Of a stretch of DNA of 64,000 nucleotides, positions 21,265 to 32,103 are shown in pieces. The stretch comes from Botrytis cinerea B05.10 (Eukaryota > Ascomycota > Leotiomycetes > Helotiales > Sclerotiniaceae), in assembly GCF_000143535.2 (NCBI RefSeq), contig NC_037318.1, positions 2,170,001 through 2,234,000 of the forward strand, read 5' to 3'. The notes under the pieces are model-generated. The model made no database searches and had not been told where the DNA came from. It saw only the letters and a list, made by a program, of their open reading frames with translations. The position numbers were made by a program, and so were the translations under genes. Numbering within the stretch: position 1 is the first letter of the stretch; each line of letters starts with the position of its first letter.

Positions 21265-24101
21265 CTAACTGGCATTGCCCACTCTCTGATCGGCGTATTG
21301 AGCCGTTTTCTCCCTTTTCGGTGTATTTGACCTTAAGCTCGTTTGCGACACCTTAGGGTGTACAAGTGGGGCCGTAGAAGTTGAGTTGTTAATAGTGTGA
21401 TGCATACTCGCTTGTCTCGATGGCGCATTGAAGGGGGAGTCACCTCTAGCAATCTCATCCTGCTGCCAGTTTTGAAATTCTCTGGAACTCCAGCTTGCTC
21501 TATGGACACGCGCTCCATATGGCACACTACCATATCCTGAATGCTGACTGCGCATACTAGTGGCTCTGCTTCGAGAAGCTGTAGGTAATGAGGGTTGTGA
21601 TGGATTTGGATCTCTATTTCCTCTCATCTCCGGCATCTCTGGCACAGTATCCTCATCTTCGATCTTAGGGGCTCGACGAACTTGGGTAACGCTGAAGTAT
21701 GGTTCCTTGGGCTCCTCGGGGACCGGTGGGGGTGGAGGTGGAAGATCGACAGCTTTCAGTTCCAGGTGATCGAAATACTTTGTGCGAATATTTTGTAGAT
21801 TGCGTGGCCTGAACTCCTCACGATTACGCATGATCGACATGTAGCTTGAGATGGCTCCGAGAACGATGAGTATTAGCAAGCCAATGGTTAAGAAACCTTG
21901 AATAACAATTATAATGACCCCAATGACTGTGGTTGGAATGCGTGCAACATTGTATCGTGGGAGGAATGCGACCGATAGACCTGCAGTAGCAACCTTACTG
22001 ATACCAAGCATGTAAACCGCCAAGGCTGTATTGCGGGCACCCTCGAAGGGGTTGAGGCAAATAATAGCAATGAAGGCAATGACCTCGACCACGAGATTTC
22101 CAAATACTTGGGCTGCGGGATTAGAACGAGCACCTCCAACGAAACAGGCTCTGACGAATTGATATACAACCCAGAATGCGAAGAACCACCAACGGGTTCT
22201 TCTATATCGAGCTGAGAGCCAACCAAATCGCTTCGTGTATTCCTCGTCCTGGTGTACACTCTGTCTCTCCTTGTCTAGGTCAACGTAGTGCAAGCGGAAG
22301 AAAGATATAGAGCCAGAGGTTTTTGCTGTCTCGCTCTCCCCCATGCTACTCTCTCTTACAGCTCCATACCATGGGAGAAACTTCATCACTTTCTTTCGTT
22401 GAAAATGTATTCGGTCAGGAGCCGAGGCATAATTGCCGAATCTAAGCCTGAAGTAGCAAGCGTAAAAGGCAAGTGCCAAAATTCCGAAGAAGAATATTAT
22501 GAAGATGATGGCCGCAATTGCGATTATGCCTGTTGTGCCCCCATAAGAAAATTGGTAGAGCGACAAAGTCATTATCATGAAGAATGCAATAAGCATTGAT
22601 CGCAGAACAATTAATCCACTAATTTTGATCCAGTTGTTCCTAAACAATGCAAGCCGATCTTCCTTTATCCATTTCATCTTGCTAAATGCTTCCAAGATAA
22701 ACTTGAAGGCAACTGCAGAGGCAACAAGAATAACAATCAAGATTAGGTACCATAGGAAACTAACTAAGAAAGCATCCTGTGCCGGAATATCAACGTTGGC
22801 GAGTGTTCCGGTAAAATTGGACCAGGTTCCAGGGGGTGGCAGCCCTACTCCAACGGGGACTCCATTCCAATCATACCCTTTAGTAGCATTGTCGCTAGTA
22901 GCACGTTTGGCCAGCGTTCCCATTCTCTTCACCATCTCATTTCCCCTGGCCATCTTGGACGAATGACTATACTCTTGCAGCTTTGTCAAAGAACGTCCAT
23001 AGATTTGCTGTTGCAATCCGCCGTTGTTGTTGATAGTAGAAGACCCGGCACCACCGACCTGACTTGAATTTCCAGATATTCCAGTGAAGCTATTAACTGA
23101 CTTGATGATGGATGGGGTGTAAATCAAACCTGCCGACCAAGCAAAATTACTCCAAAATGCCGGTAAAACACTTGGCCAAGCCACTGACAAAGCCCCAGAT
23201 AGGAAGATCGATTGGAAAACTTCAAATACCACCAGTACTGACAGGGAATGGGCATAGTGAGTTCGAATATGCGGTATGCTGACTCCATATATGGCCGTGG
23301 CAAACGAAGAAAACACAGCGATTGCCGTGAAGATGCCCAGGACTGAGCTGACAGCAGCTGGGTGGGAAAACGATGCTCCATTCCTCATGACAGCTTGGAA
23401 ACAAGCAATCTCAGTTTGTGTACTATTCGAAAATACCCGCAAAGTAGCAGATCCTTCAAAATCTGGGATTACCAGCGCAATAGCAGGAATTCCGGATACT
23501 TCAGATGCAGATACTGGAATAATGGCCTCGCCGCTGATTGGCTTGCTGCTATTCATGGGACATAGACTGTACTGGTTAGTCAAGTCAGGGTACAAGAAAC
23601 CCGTACTCACCTAGCAAAATTTGCGCTACATGGATTGAAGGTCAAATCGAACCTGTCCTCTCCATCTGAGTCAAACATTAGCATCACATCTTCATGAAAG
23701 GTCATTCTACCTACAAGCTTGCACACCAATATGTACTAAACTCCAGATTAGCCAGGTTCCAATCATTCAACCACCGAGGGCAACCTACTCATTACCGACT
23801 CATTTTGTAAATTCGTGTTACCAGCGAGATGAAATAAAACGGTCATATTATCGGCGTAGTAAGCCGCGTCGAATGTCGTAACATTAATTAAACTCTGTCC
23901 ACCCATGCAATCTCCAAAATTCCCTGTGAACAACGCCGGTGTTCGACTGCTAAGTAATTCAACTTTCGCTCCTGAAGAGTCTTTCCCTATAACATATGTG
24001 TCACCTGAATCCGCAGAGACTGGAGAAATGGTATTAAGAATGGCGAGGGAAGATAGTAGCGCGGTGGACCATGAGGCCATGAGGGAAGGTTTTCGCGCCA
24101 T
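21265..24101 (-). CDS. Flc/TRP-like multi-pass membrane protein with ML-like domain, four exons
   Basis: Member of the fungal flavin-carrier/TRP-like family, which acts in ER/vacuole or plasma membrane transport and cell wall integrity; the transported substrate is not settled. Exons are 24101-23789, 23735-23715, 23665-23611 and 23566-21265, giving 896 aa. Introns are only 53, 49 and 44 bp. Splicing restores NESVM-IHIGVQA-YGEDRFDLTFNPCSANFA-SLCPMNSS, which matches the conserved ML-like domain. The N-terminus is a signal peptide (residues 1-30, cleavage near SPVSA/DSG). The ML-like lumenal domain (about 31-205) has paired cysteines. About nine to ten membrane segments follow (first near 215-235, then a dense set about 420-730), including FLVSFLWYLILIVILVASAV. 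The cytosolic tail (about 735-896) is disordered, with a PPPPPPVPEEP run. Exon 2 is a 21-bp microexon that automatic prediction could easily miss. Confidence 0.88.
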
Positions 24102-25095
24102 CGTCAAGACGGCTGGATTAATTGATATATGGAAACTTTCGCAGGTAAACAGGCGTATGAGAAACTCCCGTATCAAAGGGTGTTTTCGAATATTGGTCGA
24201 GAACGAGTACGTTTGGTATTTGTGGTTGAGGGAGGTACTGTGATCGACTGTCTCTGGGAACCCCTCAATGTAAAGACGTAGCTCACCTAGCCTCCAACCC
24301 AATGGATCGAGAGATCAACGCTCTCGAATATGCGCTTTATGACGTAGATCAATGGCCGCGCTCGTAGCAGTAGAGGATATCGTAAAGATGTTGCGAAAAG
24401 ATAATGAATTTGTGGTGAGAGGTATTTCGCCCAGAGATGTGAATCCGCGCGGTGTCGCCAGCAATGTCAATTTATAAATCAACCACGACTCAGAGGATTG
24501 GAGTCAAGATAACCAGGTATCATGTTCAATGATTCCCTAACAGTTGTTCATCATAGCGTTAAGCAGCGAGCGACAGTGGCAAATCGAGTAGGATACACAC
24601 ACGGCTTCTATCCGTGGATAAGAACGACAGAGGGGGTGGTATTTCTCTAGAGAGGTAGAGATACGGCGGTGTTAAAGGTGTTAGAATTTAGGTTGGTGGA
24701 AACAGAGAGGAAGGCAATCTTGGTGGAGACAAGCTCAGAAACTGTAACAAAGTGGGTATAACTGGAATAATGGAGAATCCTTGGATTTGGATGGTTCTGG
24801 GTATTGGTCTTTTTTTCGATAGTCTTGGATCGGAAAGTCGGAAGCAGTGGATTAGGGTTGACTTGGGTACTTCTGCTTGTTCCTTGTCTTGTTCTCTTGA
24901 CGTTTACACCTCTGAATGTTGAGTTTTGCGTCGCTTTCCTGCCAATCAATCAATTGCGCAGCGATGTTGAGATTGAGATGGGCACGATGAAGGTTAGTAG
25001 TAGGTATGAGGCACGAGGTAGTAGGTGGCAGTGGCAGGTGGCAGGTGGCAGTCGGTCGATATTTGAGGCAATACACAGAGCGGCAAACTGACAAG

Positions 25096-25105
25096 TACCT
25101 AGGTA
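25096..25105. other. TACCTAGGTA palindrome outside the AT desert
   Basis: Exact copy of the ten-base palindrome that is strongly enriched in the AT desert to the right. It sits in an ordinary intergenic region. Confidence 0.8.
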
Positions 25106-25294
25106 GCAGAGCACGCAACGCAAGTGCTTGGGGGGGTTTCGGGCGATGAGGACTCTCTGGGTTCAACTTGGGTCTGTCTGTGGAAAGAATGGCAAGGGTG
25201 ATGGTGATGCCGTAAAGCAGAGCCAGGGGTACGACCGCGAGCTCGTATCTCTACTTTAACTTTGGGGAGCCGATAGTCGAGAAATGGAAGAAGA

Positions 25295-25327
25295 ATTGAA
25301 TTGAATTGAATTGAATTGAATTGAATT
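25295..25327. repeat. (GAATT)n pentanucleotide microsatellite
   Basis: About six consecutive GAATT units in the upstream intergenic region of the Flc-like gene. Confidence 0.85.
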
Positions 25328-26956
25328 GCTGTTGATATATTTATTGTTTACATCATACTGTCTGTGTTCATGTTACCAAGGAATTCCCACCCGCGCAAAA
25401 AACATATCTGAGACTATGATGGGACTCTGAGACGCTCCAGCGCCAACTTTCAAGCTTGCACCATCGGGCGGCAGTGTCAACGATACGATTTCCGGGCGTG
25501 CATGGGAATTCGATGCTTCGGGCTAGGTGCTAAGGTGCTATCACTGGCCCATCTTGTCCAACGATTTGATAATGCTTGCGCCGGACATGGGTGAACTATC
25601 AACTATCAACTATCAACTATCAGCTATCTACCAACCATTCAGTCTTGGGAGATGCCCCCTTCTGCTTTCCCTTCTCCGTGGTGATTGGCTGCACGAGAGA
25701 GACAAATCACCGTTCGCCTGAGATATCCGTCAATTACATTCTCCCGACAGATTCATCCGCGAATTTCAGTGCATGCATGCCAAAACAAAACCTCACCAAG
25801 GAAGGAATTCAGTCAATAGCACACATTTCGGATAGTTGCACCATCTGCCATCCGCAGCGGCAATTAAATTTATCTGCATTCTTGGTGGTGTGATGCCATG
25901 GAAATCCGGCTTCTTCGGGAAACACAATACGACGTTGAATTTCAGTACATCCAATAAGATGCGTCGGGAAGAATGTTAATCTGACTGATTTGCATTGTCT
26001 ATCATCCCTTGGTCCATTCCTGGATTTTCGAAAATTCCACATGTGTTCCTGCGTCTGGATTGTGAATCTTGACTCTTGCAATCTTACATCGACATCTCCA
26101 TCGCAAATGATTCTGAATACGAATGCTGAAATCGAGCTACCAATACACCTCGTTGCTAGGCATGCACGTCCGAGCACTAGGCTCGTGAATGGTGCACAAT
26201 GATGGGTCTGAGAATCCATCTTCACAACTTGGCGGAAGGAATTCAAGCATGTTGATTACGACGACGCGATGGAGATGTACCCTCACCTCAATCTTGTCGC
26301 CGTTCAACGGGGCTGCGTTGAAGGCAATTGTAATTTGATTGAGTTTTCGCAATAACCTGGGGAAGGATTTAGTGTCCCTTGACGGTCCTGGTGCACGTGT
26401 GATGGTGCATGCAGGTCCAGTCTAGTTTGCACAGCCATCCCCAGTGAACCAATATTTCCAGCCTCTTCTTCTTGGCCTAGAAGTGTTCGTGTTCGACCAG
26501 CCCACAACGATCCCAACACCAGCCACAACACCACAAATACTACACAACACCACAAATACTACACCACACAACATGACACGACGCGACACGACATATCATT
26601 CCCAGCTAGCAATCAACAGCCAAACTTCGAGGGGTCCGGCAATTCGTGCATTGTCGTCGCCCCGATTGTCAACTACAAAGCCACAATGACGAACGATTGC
26701 ACGCCTCCAACAGACCTTCAGAGAAAGGTCACGACATGGCCCGCGCGCTACGAAATACGATTTCTTTCCACATCTTGATCTTCGCTCGATACAGTATGGA
26801 GATCGCGATCCACATAATATGTGATTTGAGTAACTTGGCCTCGATTCCACAAAATCTTGCAAATGCTACGTGTAAGCTTACCAGACATCTATCGACGGCA
26901 TCTACAATTTTCAGACCTTTCACCAGTGATCGGTCCAAAGGCAAGAGCACAATCAG

Positions 26957-26980
26957 AGAGAGAGAGAGAGAGAGAGAGAG
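26957..26980. repeat. (AG)n dinucleotide tract
   Basis: About twelve AG units in an intergenic region. ORFs crossing it encode an artificial Arg-Glu repeat. Confidence 0.85.
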
Positions 26981-27849
26981 GGCCCTTCTCTAAGTACAGA
27001 GGTTTTCAAGCACGAGCTGTCATACCTCCAAACGACTCCCCACGCTTCAAACATTAGCTGTTTACATTTATGTCGTTCGTGACAGACCTCCTTCTCTCCC
27101 CCACAACCTACTAACATTATAATTCTGGCCTGCCTAACGTAACACGCGTGCTCAGATTTGTCTAAACTCGGCTTCTTGTAGGATGGATGAACTGTGAGTT
27201 GGCGACAGGCTACATATCACGCGACCAACCGAATATCAAATAGAAAAACTCCCAATTATACTACTGAAAAGAATTTTGGGACATGCATAATACTTCCAAG
27301 TTCCATGGCAATTAATGCGGGAGATCGTCATAGCTGAAATTAAGAAAAAATACACATCAGGATTCGGTTCGTGCAGGCAGGTGGAGTGAGTGCATCATAT
27401 TGCTCTAAAATCAATACTGTTAATCAAGAATTGGGTCAAAGCAGAAGCTTAGACTTCACCCTGTGGGTGGTTATATTGAAATAGTATCCTGTCACTATAC
27501 TACTATACTGCAGGTCACGACTCTTATCTTTTTCTTCGTTCGCAGGTCTAGTGACTATTCACAGCGTCGCAATTTAGACTATCGATACTGTCGACATCTT
27601 ACAATAACGGTTATGCTTGAGAGCAAGCCAGGCATGATGTAAGGGAAAGTAATGTAACATCAAATTGTGTTCAGCATATAAGTAGTTTGATGTAACCTTG
27701 GTTTATATTGCTACTAGGCTCTTCTTTCCTCCCATCCTTCAATCGATCAAGCATCATTTCCTTGCAACTTCAAATGATGAAGCTTCATTTTCCTCCAAAC
27801 GATGCCCTCTGTCCAAGCCTTCCATGCGTATTGACAACGCGGTGCTCCT

Positions 27850-28002
27850 CTATCTGTTCCAGCCCATGGCATCTTTCATCTTCTCTACTTCCTTCATCAG
27901 ATATCGCCACTGTGCGCAGTTTCCATCCCTAGCAAATATCCTTGCTGCCTCCTCGACCAAGTTTTCCAATTCGGTAAGCTGTAACTTCTTTAAGTTGTCC
28001 AT
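27850..28002 (-). CDS. Small helical ORF (50 aa), possibly the last exon of an orphan gene
   Basis: From the ATG at 28002 the frame encodes a charged, amphipathic helical peptide (MDNLKKLQLTELENLVEEAA) ending MKEVEKMKDAMGWNR. The frame is open further upstream without an ATG, and a possible acceptor (TACCAG) lies at about 28036, so this may be a terminal exon. The ending resembles that of the ORF at 28432-28731 (W, then a spaced E/K helix, then MG), suggesting related fragments. No family was recognised. Confidence 0.3.
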   Translation of the reverse strand: MDNLKKLQLTELENLVEEAARIFARDGNCAQWRYLMKEVEKMKDAMGWNR

Positions 28003-28431
28003 TGCTTCTTTTGTCTGTACCTGGTATCTGCTGGTTATTAAGCTGTATTCGATATTCAGTTGAGTCTTTAGTCTTGTTCGATGTGGTATTGGGAGCACTC
28101 AATAGTTTTATTGTTCGGCCGCTGAATGAAGAATAGGAAAGGGGGCTGGACTCGAACCTACTATAGAACGATGAGAAGAAAATTACATCTGTGATTCAGA
28201 AGATTCAAACCACTTTACCTGTACCTGTGTATTGCAATCACATGTTCTTTGCAAATTTAATAACCAATGGTATTTATGATTGTTCCGAGATCCCAAGTTA
28301 TGAAAGCCCTTATCAATCATTCTGATATTTACAATTATCCCAGATCGATACATTCTACCAGCCTGCTTCCCAAAATTATTGTAAAGTAACCCAAAGAAGT
28401 TCAGGATTATTCGCATCCAACCAATCCTTGT

Positions 28432-28731
28432 TTAACACCAGTGCTCGAATTCCTTCCCTTCACCCTCAGCACACCATCTGCATCTTCTCTCCCTTCCTTT
28501 GCCTTTATCTGATTCCAATCCCATAGTCTTTCTTAGTGCAACTATTTCCTTCCAGACTATGTCGAGATCTGTTGTCGTCTTGATATATTGACCGTGGTAT
28601 GAGTTGCTTCTATCAACGTCGATGGGAGGTATACCATCTCGGGCTTTGATTTCATCCCATCGTTTGTATAGGACAATCAGGGCTGCCAGCGGAGACTCGT
28701 CGGGTTTCAATTCGGATGGCTTTTCTTCCAT
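28432..28731 (-). CDS. Small charged ORF (99 aa) of an orphan gene
   Basis: The ATG at 28731 opens MEEKPSELKPDESPLAALIV, followed by LYKRWDEIKARDGIPPIDVD, a KTTTDLDIVWKEIVALRKTM segment and a C-terminal CRWCAEGEGKEFEHWC with three cysteines. The frame is open upstream to about 28794, where CTACCATTTCAG could be an intron acceptor, so an upstream exon is possible. Composition looks protein-like and differs from the shadow ORFs nearby, but I recognise no domain. It may be a lineage-specific gene or a fragment of one. Confidence 0.35.
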   Translation of the reverse strand: MEEKPSELKPDESPLAALIVLYKRWDEIKARDGIPPIDVDRSNSYHGQYIKTTTDLDIVWKEIVALRKTMGLESDKGKGRERRCRWCAEGEGKEFEHWC

Positions 28732-29560
28732 TCCTGTTGCCTTCTTGAATTTTCCGTATAATATCTTCAAGGTTTTCTGAAATGGTAGCCTCAAAGTTTG
28801 CGGGATCTTAATGAACGTTGTGTTTTGTTGGATCTATTGTGGCATTTTGGGTAGATGACTGAACAGGTTACATTTTATGGTGTCCCGAAAGGAGTTACCT
28901 TACAATGATTCACCTGTCGTACTAAATGGTATCGGACTCTCTTGCTATGTTCCTCATGCTGAAGAAATACGGCAGTACTGATGAAGCGATACAATGAATT
29001 TCGGGATATGTAAACTAATGGGCTTGTTGGAGAGACTTTAGTACTGTTTGTTTCAATGGCATTCCGAATGATTCTTTAACCCCAAAATCCACAATGTTGA
29101 GATTGGATAAAATCCCTTCCCTCTGGGTCAGCATCACAAACAACTACTTGAGATTCGACATGATATTCAAAGGTCACGCGGTATTTGGGGGGTGAATAAG
29201 TCCTGCGTCTTGTCTTATATTGCCAAATTCAAATTACAGTACCTTTAGTACTTTATTATTTTAACAGCTATATTGATTCTGTTAGGCATGAGCATATCAT
29301 TTTTAATCTCGAGATCAGCAATATCCTCTGGGTGTACTCTTCGCGCAGGGACAATTCTAAGGATCCAGTTCACCTCAACAGGATAATTCATTGCTGCTGG
29401 CAAGTAAAGTCACTACATGCTTTTCGATCATTTTTCGTGTTCCTTAGTGGCCTCAGAGTATAACAGTCTGCACCGTAACACCTCCCAGTCTTTTAGCTAG
29501 GTATAAACCTATGCTTCTTCCTGTCAATCTACTTATCTCAGTCAATTTTATACCGTAGGC
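28732..29560. other. Intergenic region up to the first AT-rich block
   Basis: No ORF of note. GC content falls towards 29,560, where the AT-rich block begins. Confidence 0.5.
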
Positions 29561-30590
29561 AGCGCAACTTTACTAAAAAGAAAATTAATAAAAAAATACT
29601 AATCAAGCTCTTCCAATCTATAATGCCTTATGCAGAATATCTTTTAAAGTATTTGTTTTTCGAACAAGCTTTCTTTATTATGAAGAGAAAAACCATTTGT
29701 AATTATATTTATATTAATGATCTATAAAAAGCCCTATATCTTGATATTTTTAAAGATTAATTCGAGACATTATTCATTTAGATCAATTTTATAATTTTCA
29801 ATTAATAGTTTTTTGATAAATATTAGGTTTCTTGATTTGAATAAATTTAATTAATAGGTTCATAGAATTAAGAGAAAATAAACTAAATTATAGTATAATA
29901 CAATTATAGATTTATAGAATCTAATGAGTATGAATTGAATCATAGTATTATATAATCAAACATCTTTACAATTAGGTTATTTTTATTAAATATATATATA
30001 TAATATTTTTTGATTATTTAAAAATGATATATTAGTATTAGAATAGGTTCATTCTGTTTTAATTATACTAAATACATTAAGAAAAGTTTTTAATTTAGTA
30101 CATAGTTTTAAATGAACTAATAAAATAATCTAAAAAATAATAATTAGATCAAATTGATTAAGGGCTTTTAGAATTTATAATCAAATTTATATAGTAGTGA
30201 AATTAATTGATTAAATTTCGAAAGGTGTATTTGAAAATGTATCTGAAGATGTATTTGAAAGTAGGAATATTAATGCTTTAGATAGATCTGATTTACCGTA
30301 TTAACTGAATTAGGTGATAATATCTTATAGTCAAGAAATCTATCTTATACTAAGGTCGAACATGATCTTATAAACCAGATAATATCTTACGGTTCAGATT
30401 AATAATTAAATCTTATATTAATAATATAAACTTTATAAAGTACATAATTAGATTTTATTACCTATATTAATAGATTATAAATTTTGTATAAATATTCTCT
30501 TATAACATAAGAAAAACAACTTTTGATAACCTAGAATATGATCCACTAATTAAGTATGACTAATAATCAAATATTTCACTCTAATCCAAT
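29560..30590. repeat. AT-rich RIP-degraded block, left of the gene island
   Basis: About 1 kb with very low GC, many TpA steps and stops in all frames, ending abruptly near 30,590 where normal composition returns. The part at about 29,800-30,310 aligns by eye in the same orientation with 37,130-37,680 (shared anchors CATAG...ATAATCAAA, AATATTAATG and GATCTGATTTA or its RIP variant). It is therefore a diverged copy of a repeat. RIP is inferred from composition and transition-type differences. Confidence 0.65.
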
Positions 30591-31335
30591 TAATACGGTA
30601 CTTGGGTAGCTGACAGTGGGATGAGGGGCAATTGCTTTTATTGTAAGCCGATTGGTTGTTACGGAGTTAAAAAGTCGATGTTGATTGCTGTAGGTATGTG
30701 AATTACTAGTAATGAGGTAATAGAGGTGGAAAACGAAAAAATTGTAGAACAAATAGGAATTGAGAAGAGAATCTGCTGTTATACTATCCCCAGGTATATA
30801 GGTTACAAATACATCTGCCTAGATAGGCATCTATATCTTATAGCCTCATCACTGAGATAATATTTATAGATTAGTGATTCTCAATGCATTTATTCTAGAT
30901 ATTTCAAGATAAAAAGAATCTGGTTGATAAGCAAACGTTTAAGTAAAGAATGTATATGATTCATTTCTTCATTTATATATAATGCAAGCCCCGATAAATC
31001 CAATGCAGTCTAAACAAATCCAATAAATCAAAACCCGATAAAATCAAATATAACAAACAAACCCTGATAACCAAAACACCATACTATCAAAGCATACTAT
31101 CCCAATAACAATGAGGAGTTAGATCCTCTTCAGCTACACTCTGGTGATTGTTGTTGCGAAAATGTGATCGTTTTCTCTCTTGTTCCTGGAAAACTCTATG
31201 TTTGAATTTCATTAGCTATGCTCATGCAGCCTCAAGAAGAGAGAATACTCATACCATTTACCGCTATCTTTAACTTGACGGCTATCACTCGCTTATGCAG
31301 CTACATTTGAATTAGTTAGCGATACTTATACAGTT
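30591..31335. other. Left flank of the gene island
   Basis: About 745 bp of near-normal composition with no gene recognised. It includes the 3' flank of the minus-strand gene at 31336-32103. Confidence 0.45.
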
Positions 31336-32103
31336 TTAAGATGCCAGCATATTCATACTCATTTTTAAAATAGTAGCCTTGGTTTGCTTTTGACGTGACA
31401 GAGCGTTCTTAGCACTATTGATCATATTTTCTATTTGATCAAGATGTCCTTTCATTGCTTTGTGATCTTTGTATGCGGCTTTATTTTCCATTGAGAATTG
31501 CAATCGTGCCTCGGCCACACTAAAGAAGAAAACTTATCAGCATATTTTCCACGTAATTGATTGTTAGTTGCACGAGAGCATGTGGATAGCATACGTTAAC
31601 GCATCGTCGGCCCATTTGATAGCCAGCGCTCGGAGCGTTTTAAAGTCATCGGAAGTAGGATCATTTTTGCAATGGTTTTTGTAATGATTCTTGAAATCCC
31701 CCATACTTTTCTTTCGGTTATCATCATATTTGTGGTAATCATTGTGCTTTTGACGCATTTGTTTGGTCCATTTGGAAGAGTCATAGTCCGGTGTGTATTT
31801 CGTTAAGTTCTCGTTATCAATCTTCCAGTTATTAACAAGAGTTTCTAAGGCTTCGGATGCTTGTCTAAGGTCCTCACTGATTGTTTGGGCTAAAGTCGTT
31901 AATTGCGATAGTCCAGAGCTAGCTGTCTTGACTGAAGATTTCGAATTTGCTGACTTTCCCGAAGTTCCTGACTTTTCCGAACTTTTTGATTTGTCTGATT
32001 TTTCTGATCCATCCGATCTATTTCCGGAGCTACTTCTCTTGGATGAGGAGGCCTTGCTGCTTGAGACAAGTCGGCAATTAGTATGTCCACACTTTTTGCA
32101 CAT
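31336..32103 (-). CDS. Orphan Ser/Lys-rich protein with N-terminal Cys cluster, two exons
   Basis: Exon 1 (32103-31595) and exon 2 (31519-31336) are joined over a 75-bp intron (GTATGC...TTTAG), reading KWADDALT-VAEARLQFSMEN across the junction, for 230 aa. The N-terminus MCKKCGHTNCRL has a CxxCxxxxC cluster that could bind zinc. Residues 13-65 are a Ser/Lys-rich disordered linker (SSSKASSSKRSSS and repeats of KSS/EKS). Residues 70-230 are mostly helical and charged (LSQLTTLAQTISEDLRQASE, DYHKYDDNRKKSMGDFKNHY, MINSAKNALSRQKQTKATIL). The ATG lies directly after CTTTTCAG, a possible acceptor, so an upstream exon in 32130-32306 cannot be excluded. No family was recognised. It lies in an island bordered by RIP-degraded repeats, typical of lineage-specific genes. 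Confidence 0.6.

Larger units (their letters stand above)
24102..27849. other. Long intergenic region of normal composition
   Basis: About 3.7 kb without a recognisable gene. The first part is the promoter of the Flc-like gene. It holds a GAATT pentamer array (about 25295-25327), one copy of TACCTAGGTA (25096-25105), a short AACTATC run (25590-25622), an ACACAACACC-rich segment (26520-26575) and an AG tract (26957-26980). The ORF on the minus strand at 25809-26246 (145 aa) is the longest here but shows no motif. I see no convincing coding signal. Confidence 0.45.

Noticed and set aside
25809..26246. 145-aa minus-strand ORF
   Set aside because: No motif, no codon bias and no splice context. 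In DNA of normal composition a frame of this length can occur by chance.
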